Shown here: positions 1 through 10,545 of the stretch, one piece after another
Position numbering within the stretch: the first letter of the stretch is position 1
How the letters are laid out: each line of letters begins with the position of its first letter
DNA from: Oidiodendron maius Zn
Lineage: Eukaryota > Ascomycota > Leotiomycetes > Myxotrichaceae
Length of the DNA: 64,000 nt
NCBI GenBank assembly: GCA_000827325.1
Contig: KN832892.1
Coordinates: forward strand, 248,001-312,000
Direction: 5' to 3'
The notes under the pieces: model-generated
Databases searched by the model: none
Seen by the model: the letters and a program-made list of their open reading frames with translations, nothing else
What the model was told of the DNA's origin: nothing
Made by a program: the position numbers and the translations under genes

Positions 1-165
1 AAACTACTTCCCAGGAGCGAATCGACGGAATGTATGCCGTGACGGCGGAGGTTATCCAGAAACGATGGAACAGGACAAGACGGTAAAAGGAATATTTATC
101 CTTTGCGGAATGGGAGTGATGCTGTCTTGGGGGGTTTTTTAATTTCTTTAGCAGATACCATAACT

Positions 166-1921
166 ATGGGTTACGAGACAATTGCTCTGGCCGTCTTGTC
201 GGTCCTTGTCGTGCTTTACCATTATCTCAACCAGACGGATGTACCAAAAATCAAGGGCCTCCCAGAGATCCCCGGCGTCCCGATATTTGGCAACCTGATA
301 CAGCTGGGCGATCGCCATGCAAAGGTTACTGGAGAGTGGGCAAAGAAGTACGGCCCAGTCTTTCAAGTTCGCATGGGCAACAAAGTGAGTCGCATGTCTA
401 AATTCGTGCCGTTGCTGGCATAAGTTGCGACAGGCTAATCTCGTTGGAAGAGAATCGTATTTGCAAATAGTTTTGAATCCGTCAGACAGCTCTGGCTGAA
501 AGAGCAATCAGCCCTTATTTCCCGCCCAACCTTCCACACCTTTCACAGCGTGGTGTCCAGCTCTCAAGGCTTCACAATTGGGACCTCGCCATGGGATGAG
601 TCGTGCAAACAGCGACGCAAGGCCGCAGCCACGGCTCTCAATAGACCGGCCGTCCAGTCGTATATGCCAATCATTGACTTGGAATCGACGACAAGCATAT
701 GTGAGCTATGGAGCGATAGCGAGGGGGGCAAGACGGATATAAATCCAATTCCCTACTTTCAGCGTTTTGCTCTGAATACAAGTCTGACCCTCAACTATGG
801 CATCCGGATTGACGGCAACGTCCAGGACAGCTTGCTACAAGAAATCGTCGCCGTGGAGCGTGGAGTGTCAAATTTCCGCAGCACAAGTAACAACTGGCAG
901 GACTATGTCCCACTGCTTCGTATCTTCCCCAAGATGAGTAACGAGGCTGAAGATTTCCGTGTCCGCCGTGATAAGTATCTGACCTATCTGTTGAACCTGC
1001 TGAAAAAACAGATAGCAGATGGCACCGACAAGCCTTGCATTACTGGGAATATCCTTAAGGACCCCGAGGCCAAGTTTAATGATGGTGAGTTACATGAACT
1101 GCCTCAAATATGGCGATCTAACATGTACCTAACCCGTCAACTGCTATACAGCTGAAATCAAATCTCTCTGTCTAACCATGGTCTCGGCTGGCCTGGATAC
1201 GGTTCCAGGCAATCTAGTGATGGCCTTGGCCTACCTCGGAGGGTGTGACGATGGCCAACGCATCCAAAACAAGGCATACGAGGAGATCATGAAGGTTTAC
1301 CCGCATAACGACGCGTGGAGTAAATGCCTAGTTGAAGAGAAAGTGCCGTACATCACGGCGTTCGTCAAAGAAGTCCTTCGCTATTGGACTGTGATCCCAA
1401 TCTGCCTGCCTCGGAAGAGCATTAGAGATATTAAGTGGGGCCCAGCCGTTATTCCAGCTGGTACTACGTTTTTCATGGTTAGCATGTTTCCCATTTCTTA
1501 TGATGGATCGCGACCGAAACGCTAACCAGGCCATATTTGGGGTCAGAATGCCTGGGCCGCAGACTACGATGCCGAATACTTTCATGAGCCCGAAAAGTTC
1601 ATCCCAGAGCGGTATCTCGATAGCCCTGAGAGCACTGGAACGCCCCACTATGGCTACGGTGCTGGGTCCCGTATGTGCGCGGGATCGCATTTGGCAAACA
1701 GGGAGCTCTACACAGCCTTCATCCGGTCGATCACGGCATTCACTATCCACCCACCGCAGGACTCCACAGACTTGCCGATATTAGATGCTCTAGAGTGTAA
1801 TTTGATCCCTACTGCACTCACTACGGAGCCAAAGCCTTTCAAGATCAGATTCAAGGTGCGAGATCCTGTTCTCCTACAACAGTGGATTGCCGAAAGCCAG
1901 GAACGCACCAAGGGCCTTTGA
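166..1921 (+). CDS. Cytochrome P450, CYP504-like (phenylacetate hydroxylase type)
   Basis: Four exons (166-384, 451-1084, 1152-1477, 1547-1921) join in frame to 517 aa, the normal length for a fungal microsomal P450. The start MGYETIALAV opens an N-terminal membrane anchor and is followed by a proline-rich hinge (KGLPEIPGVPIFGN). The ExxR motif is in KEVLRYW, and the heme-binding loop reads YGAGSRMCAGS, with the Cys as axial ligand. The N-terminal third resembles CYP504 enzymes, which hydroxylate phenylacetate or hydroxyphenylacetates on the path to homogentisate. That family call is from recognition, not a search, and the substrate is unknown. Introns are 66, 67 and 69 bp with GT-AG borders. 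An in-frame ATG-like start lies upstream at 103, but the 166 ATG begins the expected anchor. The next 1.7 kb downstream has no gene. Confidence 0.85.
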
Positions 1922-3625
1922 CCGATGGTCAACGTTAGCAGTTATGGGGGCCACGGAAACAAGCTTTTGAATTGCTTGAATATGGAGAGGCAGAGATGCT
2001 CTGCATAATACTTCCGGGACGTAAAATTAGCTTTTACTTAACTTCTTGCTCACAGGGGAGTTGAGTCGCCTGCTCCTGTATGCAGCTTTCAAGCTCCTCC
2101 TTTGACTAGTATATTACTTCCTACGCTTTATATGACTTGGGAGGCCTGTATATGTTCCTCTTCATCATTGTAATTCCTTCTGCTTTTTTGTCATAATTTA
2201 TTTATGCTGCAATAGGGAGCTTCACTCCTTTATCTTTAACCCTCTCTTGTATATTCTAAGGGTCTGTACCTATTCCTCGCTTTCACGAAATACAGTCTGA
2301 ACACATCAAAGTAGGATCTATACTTGCTTCGTGAGAAACCAAGATAAAATGTCAGAGATCAGATCGTTTTATGCTTATGCCCCTGCTCCTAATTCTCCCG
2401 TAGAGTCCCATTTTATTTGAGATGTTCTGCACATTGGCCAGTTTGGTCCTGTTTGTAAGAGCTGGCGTTGTAAGTTACAGGGCAAAACGTTCAATTATGT
2501 ACTCCACATGAACTTCATAACTTTAATGATGGACAGTGATTATAGACGGCGAAATAAACATTACTCAGGTCACTGCAGAGGCTTTCGGATGCTTTCCAAG
2601 AAGCTTGGACCTCTTTCGGAGATGTCTACATGTAAGAGACCCAATTAATCTCATTCGCAGCCATCGGTGAGAACAACTGAGTGAAGTGAATCAATGATAT
2701 ATGCATAGTATCTGCACCGATTGATACTGGCTCTTCAATTGAGTTCTGAGCCATTATATTGCGTATATAATACCGAGAGATTCAATAATTGCAAGGTGAA
2801 ACAAGATGACAATTCTACGATTTAGCATTGGATTAGATCCACCCATAGGATTCTAGGAGATACTTACTTAGTATCTCTAACCCTAGCTGCTCAATATCTA
2901 TCGACGCGGCAAACACATCTCTGCAAGAGCTAGCCGTCATGAACAAAGTGGTTGGTGTGGAGGCCCAAGTAGCCATGAGCATAATGATCTTCGTCGCTCA
3001 TAACCAGTCGATAGCGTTCACGGCTGCCAGGTGTCGAGTTATCCATCTATGGATATATCAGTGGTCTCTGCGAGCCACGCCGTCTTCGTCGACCTTCTGA
3101 ACTCGTGCGGCGTCTCTTGGCGCCTACAGAGCCCTACCAGGGCTTGGACGGCATGGACCTGCGCGCGGAATATCTGATCCAGCTTAACATCGTCGAGGGA
3201 CTGGAAGAGTTGGGTGACCGCAGCCCATCGCTCGTACGCGGAAGGTCGGTGAATTTAGCACCTCAGGCACGGTGAGGATGCCCTGGAGCTGCCAATTCAC
3301 CTCTTTCGTATGGACAGTCTCATGGAACCTATCGATAACCCGATCGAGCTTTACCCAGATGAGCTTAGACTTGAGCCTGTTGATCTGGCGGTTCTTTCTG
3401 ACGTTTTCTTTGATAGGCAATTTATATCACCCTCAAGGGCAACGTTAATTTAGAACCAGACAGTCAAATCAAAAGCTCTTATGCCTTTTATGGTGATTAT
3501 ATCTCAGGATCAAATTGAATTTTATTCCTGAATAGAAAAAACATGCTGTACTTATCTTAAACAAAATACAGCTCTTGTACAAAGCGCTTTTTATCACATG
3601 CGTAGCAACTTTTATGCCCATAATG
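1922..3625. other. Intergenic stretch without a supported gene
   Basis: I see no protein-like open frame with splice support. Around 3060-3420 the base composition becomes GC-richer and the minus strand has a 78-codon open frame, with protein-like segments in more than one frame. This could be an eroded gene, but I recognise no family. The rest is AT-rich filler between the P450 terminator region and the 3' end of the minus-strand gene at 3626. Confidence 0.4.
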
Positions 3626-4722
3626 TCACAAACCTGCAGTTGCTACTGTAGGAATTCTCACGCGGACGGTGTCCGTGACCTTCTGGAAGTAGAGCTTGGA
3701 GCAGTCGACCTGGATCGTGCCATACACGCCCTCAATAGTAGTACCGTTCCATAGTTCCATCATCTGCAGGCATGGCTCAGCCAGACCTTGCAGCACTAAG
3801 GCGTTGCCTTCGTAGTGATGCGCCAAGGGCGCTTGCTGACCAACCAAGCAGAGGAAGGTACTTGAGAAGAGATTTTGGGCATACCTGGGGTATTGTGGTG
3901 GGAAGGCTGCAGGGCCAATATAGAGATCATCGTACATGACTGGTCGAGCATAAGTATGGATATTCGAACCAGGATCCTGCCGCTTCCCATTCTTTTTGTC
4001 ACGACTACTCTTTGGCTTTGCTTCTTTTGGCGGTGCTTTCTTTGGCTCCGCATTGTTACCGCCACTCTTTATCGCTGCGTTCTTTTGTTTAGCATTGTCT
4101 CCTCCATTTCGTATCTTTTCCTTTCCTCCACCCGTTGCCTCTGCCATTCCTCTATTCGCTCCCTCTAGCTTTTTTCTGTTTTCTGGTTTTTCTTTTCCTG
4201 CCTCTAGTTTCCCATTATTAGCTGCGTGTGCTGTGTTGCCTCCTTTAAGTGGCTGCTGCTTCAGTTGTTGAGTGCCTTGATTCTGTTGCGGATTTGTTGG
4301 CTGGTTTTGTGGACTCTGCTCGGTGGTTTGTTGGTTGTTCGTTGCCTGCTTGATAACTTCTTTGCCAGCCTTCTTAAGTGGACTTGAGACTTTCCTGCCA
4401 CTGTTGGTATTACCTTTAGCAACGGGTTCCGCCGTCTTTGCGTTGGGTTTAACTGCCTGACCAGCCTTTTCGGGAGTCTGGCCAGCTTCCGCGACATTCG
4501 AAGCAGCCTGGCCAACTTCTACCGCATTGGAAGCAGCCTGACCAACTTTCCCTGCTGTAGAAGCAACTCTGGCCGCACCCAAAGCAGCCTCGGCGGCGCC
4601 ATCTGCTGCAGCAGAACCCGCCTCGGCAGCAGTGGTACCAGCCTCGATAGCGCCAGCAGCTATCTCCGGTATAGCGTGTTTGACTATCCCTATAAGGCGA
4701 TTGTAGCGACTACCATGGTGAG
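3626..4722 (-). CDS. Hypothetical low-complexity protein, 3' part (5' exons unresolved)
   Basis: On the minus strand the frame is open from an in-frame stop at 4724-4726 to the stop at 3626, about 365 codons. It has no good ATG at its head, so this is read as a last exon that probably begins just after an AG at about 4723. Residues run in three blocks. First comes an Ala/Gly-rich stretch with near-repeats (VGQAASNAVEVGQAASNVAE). Next is a long Lys/Asn/Gln/Pro-rich disordered region. Last is an ordered tail of about 110 residues with YARPVMYDDLYIGP and QQAPLAHHYEGNALVLQGL. Protein-like remnants of upstream exons (for example YMFLRAQDP and EHRWPCRNEGPAG) lie at 4860-5240 in different frames. 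I do not recognise the family. The gene may be intact with several small exons, or 5'-decayed. Confidence 0.5.
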
Positions 4723-5675
4723 CTTAAAGGAAACCATTGTAGGTAGGCTCAAATAAGCCTGGAAAGAGGATTGATGGAGGAGATTCTTAGTATCGAGAGA
4801 TGATAGAAACAAAGATGCTTAGTGACAATGATACTAACTTTAGATTAGATACTGGCCTCAACTTATAGTCGTAAGATAGGATGACGAGGACAAGGAAATA
4901 AAGTTGGATTCTTGATTCCTGCAGGCCCCTCGTTCCTACAGGGCCAACGATGTTCATAATTGGAGATTTGATACTTCCCAAACCTTACAGGAGGACTTCT
5001 CTCGGTGGGGATCTTGCGCCCGGAGGAACATATAATCAATTTGGGGGCTGGGGGGGGGAATTGTGCTCCAAGAGGATCGTGTAGATTTACTGAGGGCCAT
5101 AGATGGCCGTCGCATAGAGTCTGGGGAGAGATATTCGCTGGAGCTATGTAGCAACCTGCAGGACGGAATAGGCTGATTTTTCGGGGGCAAGGTCTCTGAA
5201 TATGTCCATGATAAGGGCTTTGGCATAGGGCGAGGAAACAAGAGTGGATGCTAATCTGTTGCAGTATCCGGAAGCTAGTCCAGTTTCTGTGCTGAGTAAC
5301 CAACTCAAATGCTGATACTGAAGCCCTAAATACTAATATAATAGACTGTATAAAGGAGTACACATTATGGATGCCGAAACCACTTGATTTGAGTTATCTA
5401 AGACTGTATTTGGAATTCTGGCCTAGTCACGAAGTATAAAGGTGGTGGTTGAACCCACCTTTAGAAATACAGAGCTATTTTACCTGAAAATTACGAACCC
5501 ATCATTTGCACCTGAATTAAGCCCCACTCGACGCAACATAATCTTACTAAACGTATTTGATAAGCTTTTTCTCACTAACGCGAAAGTCATGCATAGTAGT
5601 TGCAAAAGGCTACTTACTAGGCTTAGTGATAAGTGTACAGTAGTGCTGGGCTAGCGCGTCACTGACCTTGCCTTA
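4723..5675. other. Possible decayed 5' exons of the 3626 gene, then intergenic DNA
   Basis: Minus-strand frames between about 4787 and 5363 hold overlapping protein-like segments that change frame, such as SYDYKLRPVSN near 4870 and NYEHRWPC near 4950. These could be the upstream exons of the low-complexity gene, separated by short introns or broken by indels. I could not build one consistent spliced model. From about 5400 to 5675 nothing coding is visible. Confidence 0.35.
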
Positions 5676-5796
5676 GCGTCAGAACCTTGTGCTAAGCCGC
5701 TGCATACTATATTGAGAGTAGCGTGTTGCGAGCCTAATTCGCGTGCCTTGTGCTAAACCGTTGTATACCATATTGAGAGTAGCATATTGCGAACCT
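5676..5796 (-). repeat. Dispersed ~58-bp repeat, two tandem copies
   Basis: Two adjacent near-identical units on the minus strand share the cores CCTTGTGCTAAACCG and ATATTGAGAGTAGC. The same unit is found at 11491-11550, 15615-15730 (two copies) and, more decayed, at 23343-23397. It has no coding capacity and I do not recognise it as a named family. Confidence 0.7.
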
Positions 5797-6009
5797 GTTC
5801 TCCCGCAGTATACCTCATCGCCCTTTGAAAAGACTCAGGATACACCAGCTGTTGATCTTTCTTACTAACTATCCTCTTGGTGACACCTCCAGTTCAATTG
5901 ACAATTGTCTCGAGCATGTCGCGTGCCTATGTCCTAGTGTAATAGATTTCGTTCGCCTTTTTTTGACGTATCCGGTTCGAAGCAACCCAAGCAAGATACC
6001 ATAGCCATC

Positions 6010-6440
6010 ATGTCCCAAAAAGTCATTCGCGTTGCCCTGTTCAAGGTTCCTCTGAAGGAGAATCAGCTCAAGTTCGAAGAGTTGTACAAGATCCTTGCCA
6101 AGACTGCCCGGAAGGTATATCTTCAACTCCCATCATGTTGCACCACGCCTTTGCTCTGCTGTCCAAGCTATCTTTATATCGTTTGGGATTGTTAATCATT
6201 CGTAATATTTAGGATGGCGTGCCGTATATCCTTTCGGTCGAAGCCGGACCGACCCATCCGGACGAGCGCGACCAAGGCTATACCTTCGTGGCTAAGTCCG
6301 AGTTTTCTAGTTTAGATGATATGAAGTACTATGATGCAGACTGTGAGGCTCATTTAATGTTAAAGGCCGCAACGAAGAACCTAGGAGTCCAGGGATTCAT
6401 GATTGTCTATTATTCGCCTGCTGTTGTTGCTGGTCTGTGA
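6010..6440 (+). CDS. Stress-responsive A/B barrel (Dabb) domain protein
   Basis: Two exons (6010-6114 and 6213-6440) joined by a 98-bp intron (GTATAT...TTTAG) give 110 aa. The sequence is one Dabb ferredoxin-like barrel: a first strand IRVALFKVPL, a helix KFEELYKILAKTARK, the strand ILSVEAGPTHPDERDQGYTF and the helix DMKYYDADCEAHLMLK. Members dimerise. Some are stress proteins, while others are small cyclases or decarboxylases working on polyketide or aromatic intermediates, such as olivetolic acid cyclase. The catalytic role here is unknown. It lies tail to tail with the dienelactone hydrolase-like gene at 6716, which suggests both act on the same small aromatic or lactone compound. Confidence 0.8.
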
Positions 6441-6715
6441 TGTAGTTGGAGGTCATACCGCGATGTGGAGCAGAGATCTAGGTGATGCGGCACCTATGTC
6501 CAGGAAATGCACGCCATACATAATTGGGAACTAGAAAGAAGTGCTGGGTACCGCTACTTTAGGTGATGCCACGCAGCGTGTTCTTCTAGAGGTCAAAATG
6601 GCTTCTATGATATATCTAGCACCAGACGGTTTATACCTTGAAGTCTTTGTCTACCAAGTAAATACCTAGAAGCTGCACGAAGTTAACCAGAGTTGTATCT
6701 ATATCTTGATGCAAA

Positions 6716-7656
6716 TTAAGTACGATGCAAAGTTCCAAGTGCTCGTTGCTGCTTTCCAAAAAAGTCTAGCATGATACTATAGCCCCGTTTATACGCCTCC
6801 TTGACTTTGTCATCTCTTAGATCTCCCCTGGCAGTCATCCATCCATGCTTCTGCTCTGCGAATCTTTCTATGCAGTGTTCCACTTTAAGCGCTTTTACAA
6901 AATCCGACACTTCAGTGTCTGACTCTTCCTCGGAAGTAAGTATACATATAGGAATGGTGATCTTGGCGGCGTCTCCAGTGTCCATACGTGCAGGGCTGGA
7001 ACATGCGGCAGCGGCGTAGAGCGGGTTAGACTGAGTAGTGAGCGTCACTACTTTACCACCCCAGCAGAACTAAACCGTACGTGTAAGCCATGAACTACCA
7101 TGAGAAGAGAGATGCCATAAATACCCCTGCCACAAACCATATCTTTATATTGGGATTGTACTTTTCAAACTGTTTCAAGAGAACGGGAATACTCGGGACC
7201 ACTGTATGAGGATGTCGACTGCTCCACCACTCTGTGAGCGCTTTCCCTTTCCATTCCTGGTCTGGAGGATACCTAATCGTCGTCAGTTAATGTCCGCATT
7301 ATATAGTGAGGGGCTGTTCGGTGTACCAGGCAATATCTGCAGGCGTGCCCGCAAAGAAATCGGGCATAAAGACCTGATATTGATTACCTGCATCGCCTGT
7401 CGAAAGTATGTCGGCACCTTGCAAAGCCTGCTCAGAATACCCGAAGATATCAAATATATATAAAATTGCAGTCGATGCGGCCGAGGGTCCTGTTACATCT
7501 TGCCACAAACTTAGTATGCAATAAAGGAGGAAGTGGGATATCAATACATGTCCTAGTATCTCCAATTGTCTCGTAGGTGCCTTGGGCAATATAATCTTTC
7601 ACAATAAAAGGCAGATTGTTACAGCAAGCCGTCGAAAGGCCGTCGAGGGCATGCAT
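6716..7656 (-). CDS. Dienelactone hydrolase family protein
   Basis: Four exons on the minus strand (7656-7548, 7498-7327, 7272-7125, 7069-6716) join in frame to 260 aa, typical for the family. The introns are 49, 54 and 55 bp. The nucleophile elbow GFCWGGK holds the catalytic Cys, as in dienelactone hydrolases and their AIM2-like fungal relatives. The catalytic His is in KHGWMTARGDL near the C-terminus, and an acidic cluster SEEESDTE lies between them near the expected Asp. The middle region (YQVFMPDFFAGTPADIAWY) is also characteristic. Family members open lactones formed during aromatic ring breakdown. The convergent Dabb gene and the transporter at 8042 point to a local catabolic or modification module. 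The start at 7656 is the first ATG before the conserved CC motif. Confidence 0.87.
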
Positions 7657-8041
7657 TTTGGGTGCAGCAAATGGAATCGACTAATAAGGTCGAAGTGAAT
7701 GATAGTACCCTGTGATATATGTCTACTAATTGTCGTTGGGCAAAATCGGAAAGTAGCAAAATGTGAAAATTTCCGTTTCTGTTTAGCCTCATCAACTTGG
7801 TACTAAGTTAATATGGGGTGCTTGTTATCGATATTAGGCATTTATGACACAATGAAAGTTGGCATTTCAAGTTCTCGGTAGAAGTTTGTGTACGACCCTA
7901 CCCTAATGTCACGCCTAAACCGTAATCAGCAGGTGGCTGGGCTTCGTAAGCAATGACTGCACTCTATTTTATCTTGCATGCTTATGTATCCATCTTATCA
8001 CTTTAATCGAAATTGTTAAAGTGCCTGTTGCGTATGGTATC

Positions 8042-9463
8042 ATGTTACGACGTCCTACCGTACTAGCGACATCTTGGGAATGCCTACAGCCTCCTCTACC
8101 GATGACCTTGCTCCAGGGAGATGTTACCGTAATTGACGATAATGATCCGCATGATCGTGACCCTTCTTTGATGGAGAATGAGAATACGACAGTGTCTCAT
8201 GTATTGTCGAATAGCGGTCTGCAAGCATGGCTTCAAGTAGCTGGGTCGTTCTTCCTCTTCTTCAATTCTTGGTATATCTGCCCGGAAGTGGGAGATCCAA
8301 AATATGGTTGCTGACTCAAGTGCCCGGCACACAGGGGCATTATCAATACCTTTGGCGTCTTCCAAACATACTATGAGCTCACCTTTGGACATACGCTTTC
8401 ACCCTCCAGCATTTCTTGGATCGGCTCCATCCAGTCTTTTCTTCTTATGTTCCTGGGCATTATAGCCGGACCCCTATATGATGCCGGCCACTTCTATATG
8501 CTTATCGTTGCGGGAACCTTTCTCGTTGTTTTCGGATTTATGATGACTAGTCTCTGTTCAGAGTACTGGCAAATCATGCTTGCTCAAGCACTTTGTATTG
8601 GCATCGGAACTGGTTGCTTCAATGTTCCGTCCATTGCTATCTTGTCTCAATATTTCAGCACACGCAGAGGTCTGGCGATTGGCTTGGCCGCATCAGGGAG
8701 TAGTTTCGGCGGCGTTGTCTACCCCGTCCTGTTTCGACACTTCCAGCCGAAAATCGGCTTTGGCTGGACTACACGGATACTCGCTGTAATTTCACTGGCA
8801 ACATGTCTTTTCTCATTATCCGTAATGCGAATACGCCCCGCAGTACGACCAAGACGCCCCCTGGTTGAGCTTGCTGCCTTCCGAGAGATACCGTACACAC
8901 TCTTTTGCGTCGCCATGTTTTTTGGAAACATTGGCTTCTTCGGTCCCCTCTTCTACGTTCAGACCTACGCCATCCAAACGAAGATAGCGAGCGAAAATCT
9001 CTCGTTCTATCTCCTTCCTTTGGTGAATGCGGCTTCGGTTCCGGGACGTATTGTGCCAGGCTTTCTCGCAGGCATTGTGGGACCTCTCAATTTGCTTCTC
9101 TCTGCAGCAACATTAACTGGCGTCGTTGCACTATCCTGGATAGGAATCCATAACACGGCTGGAATAGTTCTGTTCTCACTCTCCTATGGGTTTTGCACGG
9201 GTGGGCTTGTGTCTTTGCCAGCTACCACTCTATCCAGCTTAACACCCGACTTAACGAGACTCGGAACCTGGATAGGAATGTATTCTATGATCTGCAGCAT
9301 AGCATCACTCGTCGGTGCACCTCTTTCTGGTGCTCTCTTGGGTGAAAGTCAATCGTATCTTGGATTACAATTGTTCTCGGGGGCTACAATGTTTTTAACG
9401 GGTGTTTTATTGCTAGCAACGAGGATATCGAAGGAAGGACCCAAAATGAGAGTAAAGATCTGA
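8042..9463 (+). CDS. MFS transporter, monocarboxylate porter-like
   Basis: Two exons (8042-8271 and 8335-9463, intron 63 bp) give 452 aa from the first in-frame ATG. A second ATG at 8102 would remove 20 residues and is equally plausible. After an acidic hydrophilic N-terminus, the segment AWLQVAGSFFLFFNSWGIIN begins helix 1, followed by FGVFQTYYE, the usual signature of the fungal monocarboxylate-porter-like MFS group. About twelve hydrophobic helices follow, with a central loop at RIRPAVRPRRP. Proteins of this group are plasma-membrane carriers of carboxylates or other small metabolites, and they are common in metabolic clusters. It converges on the reductase gene at 9637 with about 170 bp between them. 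Confidence 0.87.
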
Positions 9464-9636
9464 ATGGCTAAAGAAGGATGCTAATGGCTGTAGTGTGAAC
9501 ATGGTAGGAGAGCAGAGGGTCTTTGATCTTGAATAGTCTTCTAACACCATGTACTTATGCATTCATCAATCATACTATCTCTATATTGAGGTACATTGAG
9601 CTAGGCTCGGCTAACTACTTTTTTTGGCATTGTTCC

Positions 9637-10545
9637 CTAGCCACCGGTAGTAGTTAGGGCATTCTTAACCAAAGTATCTAGGTTCTCTTCGCCCAGGCCC
9701 AATAGCAGGTTTGCAAACCCGGCCTTGTCTTGCCAGTTCCCATCCACAATTCCTACAACGGAGACTAGGTTTACTCTGCGTTCTTTGTTGCTTGGATCCT
9801 TATCCACCTCTGCTTTAACTTCTCTGATATACTCGCCGGATGACACATATTCAACCTGCCATCCTTGTCCAGAGTGTCGCTCCAGTGATCTCAAGAGTTC
9901 GTTCTGAGTGATACATAGACTCTGAATATATAGTAGCCTATCCTTGGTCTCGTCTTCTTTCTGCAGAATCCTCACAACAGCCAGAGCAATTGTCTCAAGA
10001 GTCGATGTTGACCACGAGATGTCTCCACCGTCAAAAATCTTCGCCTTACGCGAATGTATGTCAAATTGCAGGAGGCCGGATTTCAAACCATAATTAAAGA
10101 AATGGCCACATATCAGACTTGTCCATGTCATATCGCTGATCGAAGCAAGATCCTGTAAATGTTCCCGGACTCTTTTCTTTTCGGCATACAGGGGCATGAG
10201 GCCCAGTACACGTTGGCTGCTCGAGTCGCAGCTACCAAAGTCTGCGGGAATAAAGCGTCTAACGCCAGCTAGGACGGCGGCATCTGCAAGACGGATTTGA
10301 AGATCGCCAAGAGAGCCAGCAAATACGACGATAATCGCATCCTGACCATGGAGCGCAACGACGAGTTCTTCTGTATCTGGTTCATTTGAAATGCAGATGA
10401 CGTTGACCGATTCTGGGTACTTCGATGTCGAAGAGTGGCGGGAGAGAACAGTTACGGCGAAGGTATTTGCTGCGATGAGAGCATTGAGGATAGCGGGCCC
10501 GAGTGTGCCATTCGCGCCTACTATCACAACTTTCCTGAGCACCAT
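9637..10545 (-). CDS. NmrA / isoflavone reductase-like NAD(P)-binding protein
   Basis: A single exon of 302 aa starts at a clear ATG (10545). The N-terminal Rossmann motif is KVVIVGANGTLGPAIL (GxxGxxG). The next conserved block, RRFIPADFGS, and the region SLICGHFFNYGL are typical of the isoflavone-reductase-like atypical SDR group. These enzymes reduce C=C or C-O bonds of phenylpropanoid-like and other aromatic substrates; some relatives only sense NADP. No substrate can be assigned. In fungal clusters such genes usually encode tailoring reductases. It is convergent with the transporter at 8042, with a compact intergenic region that leaves room only for shared terminators. Confidence 0.88.
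   Translation of the reverse strand: MVLRKVVIVGANGTLGPAILNALIAANTFAVTVLSRHSSTSKYPESVNVICISNEPDTEELVVALHGQDAIIVVFAGSLGDLQIRLADAAVLAGVRRFIPADFGSCDSSSQRVLGLMPLYAEKKRVREHLQDLASISDMTWTSLICGHFFNYGLKSGLLQFDIHSRKAKIFDGGDISWSTSTLETIALAVVRILQKEDETKDRLLYIQSLCITQNELLRSLERHSGQGWQVEYVSSGEYIREVKAEVDKDPSNKERRVNLVSVVGIVDGNWQDKAGFANLLLGLGEENLDTLVKNALTTTGG

Noticed and set aside
3996-4271. Plus-strand hydrophobic open frame
   Set aside because: It is the antisense shadow of the low-complexity gene on the minus strand; Lys/Gln codons read as Phe/Leu-rich on the other strand.
5965-5990. GGTTCGAAGC resembling a tRNA B box
   Set aside because: No A box or foldable cloverleaf around it.
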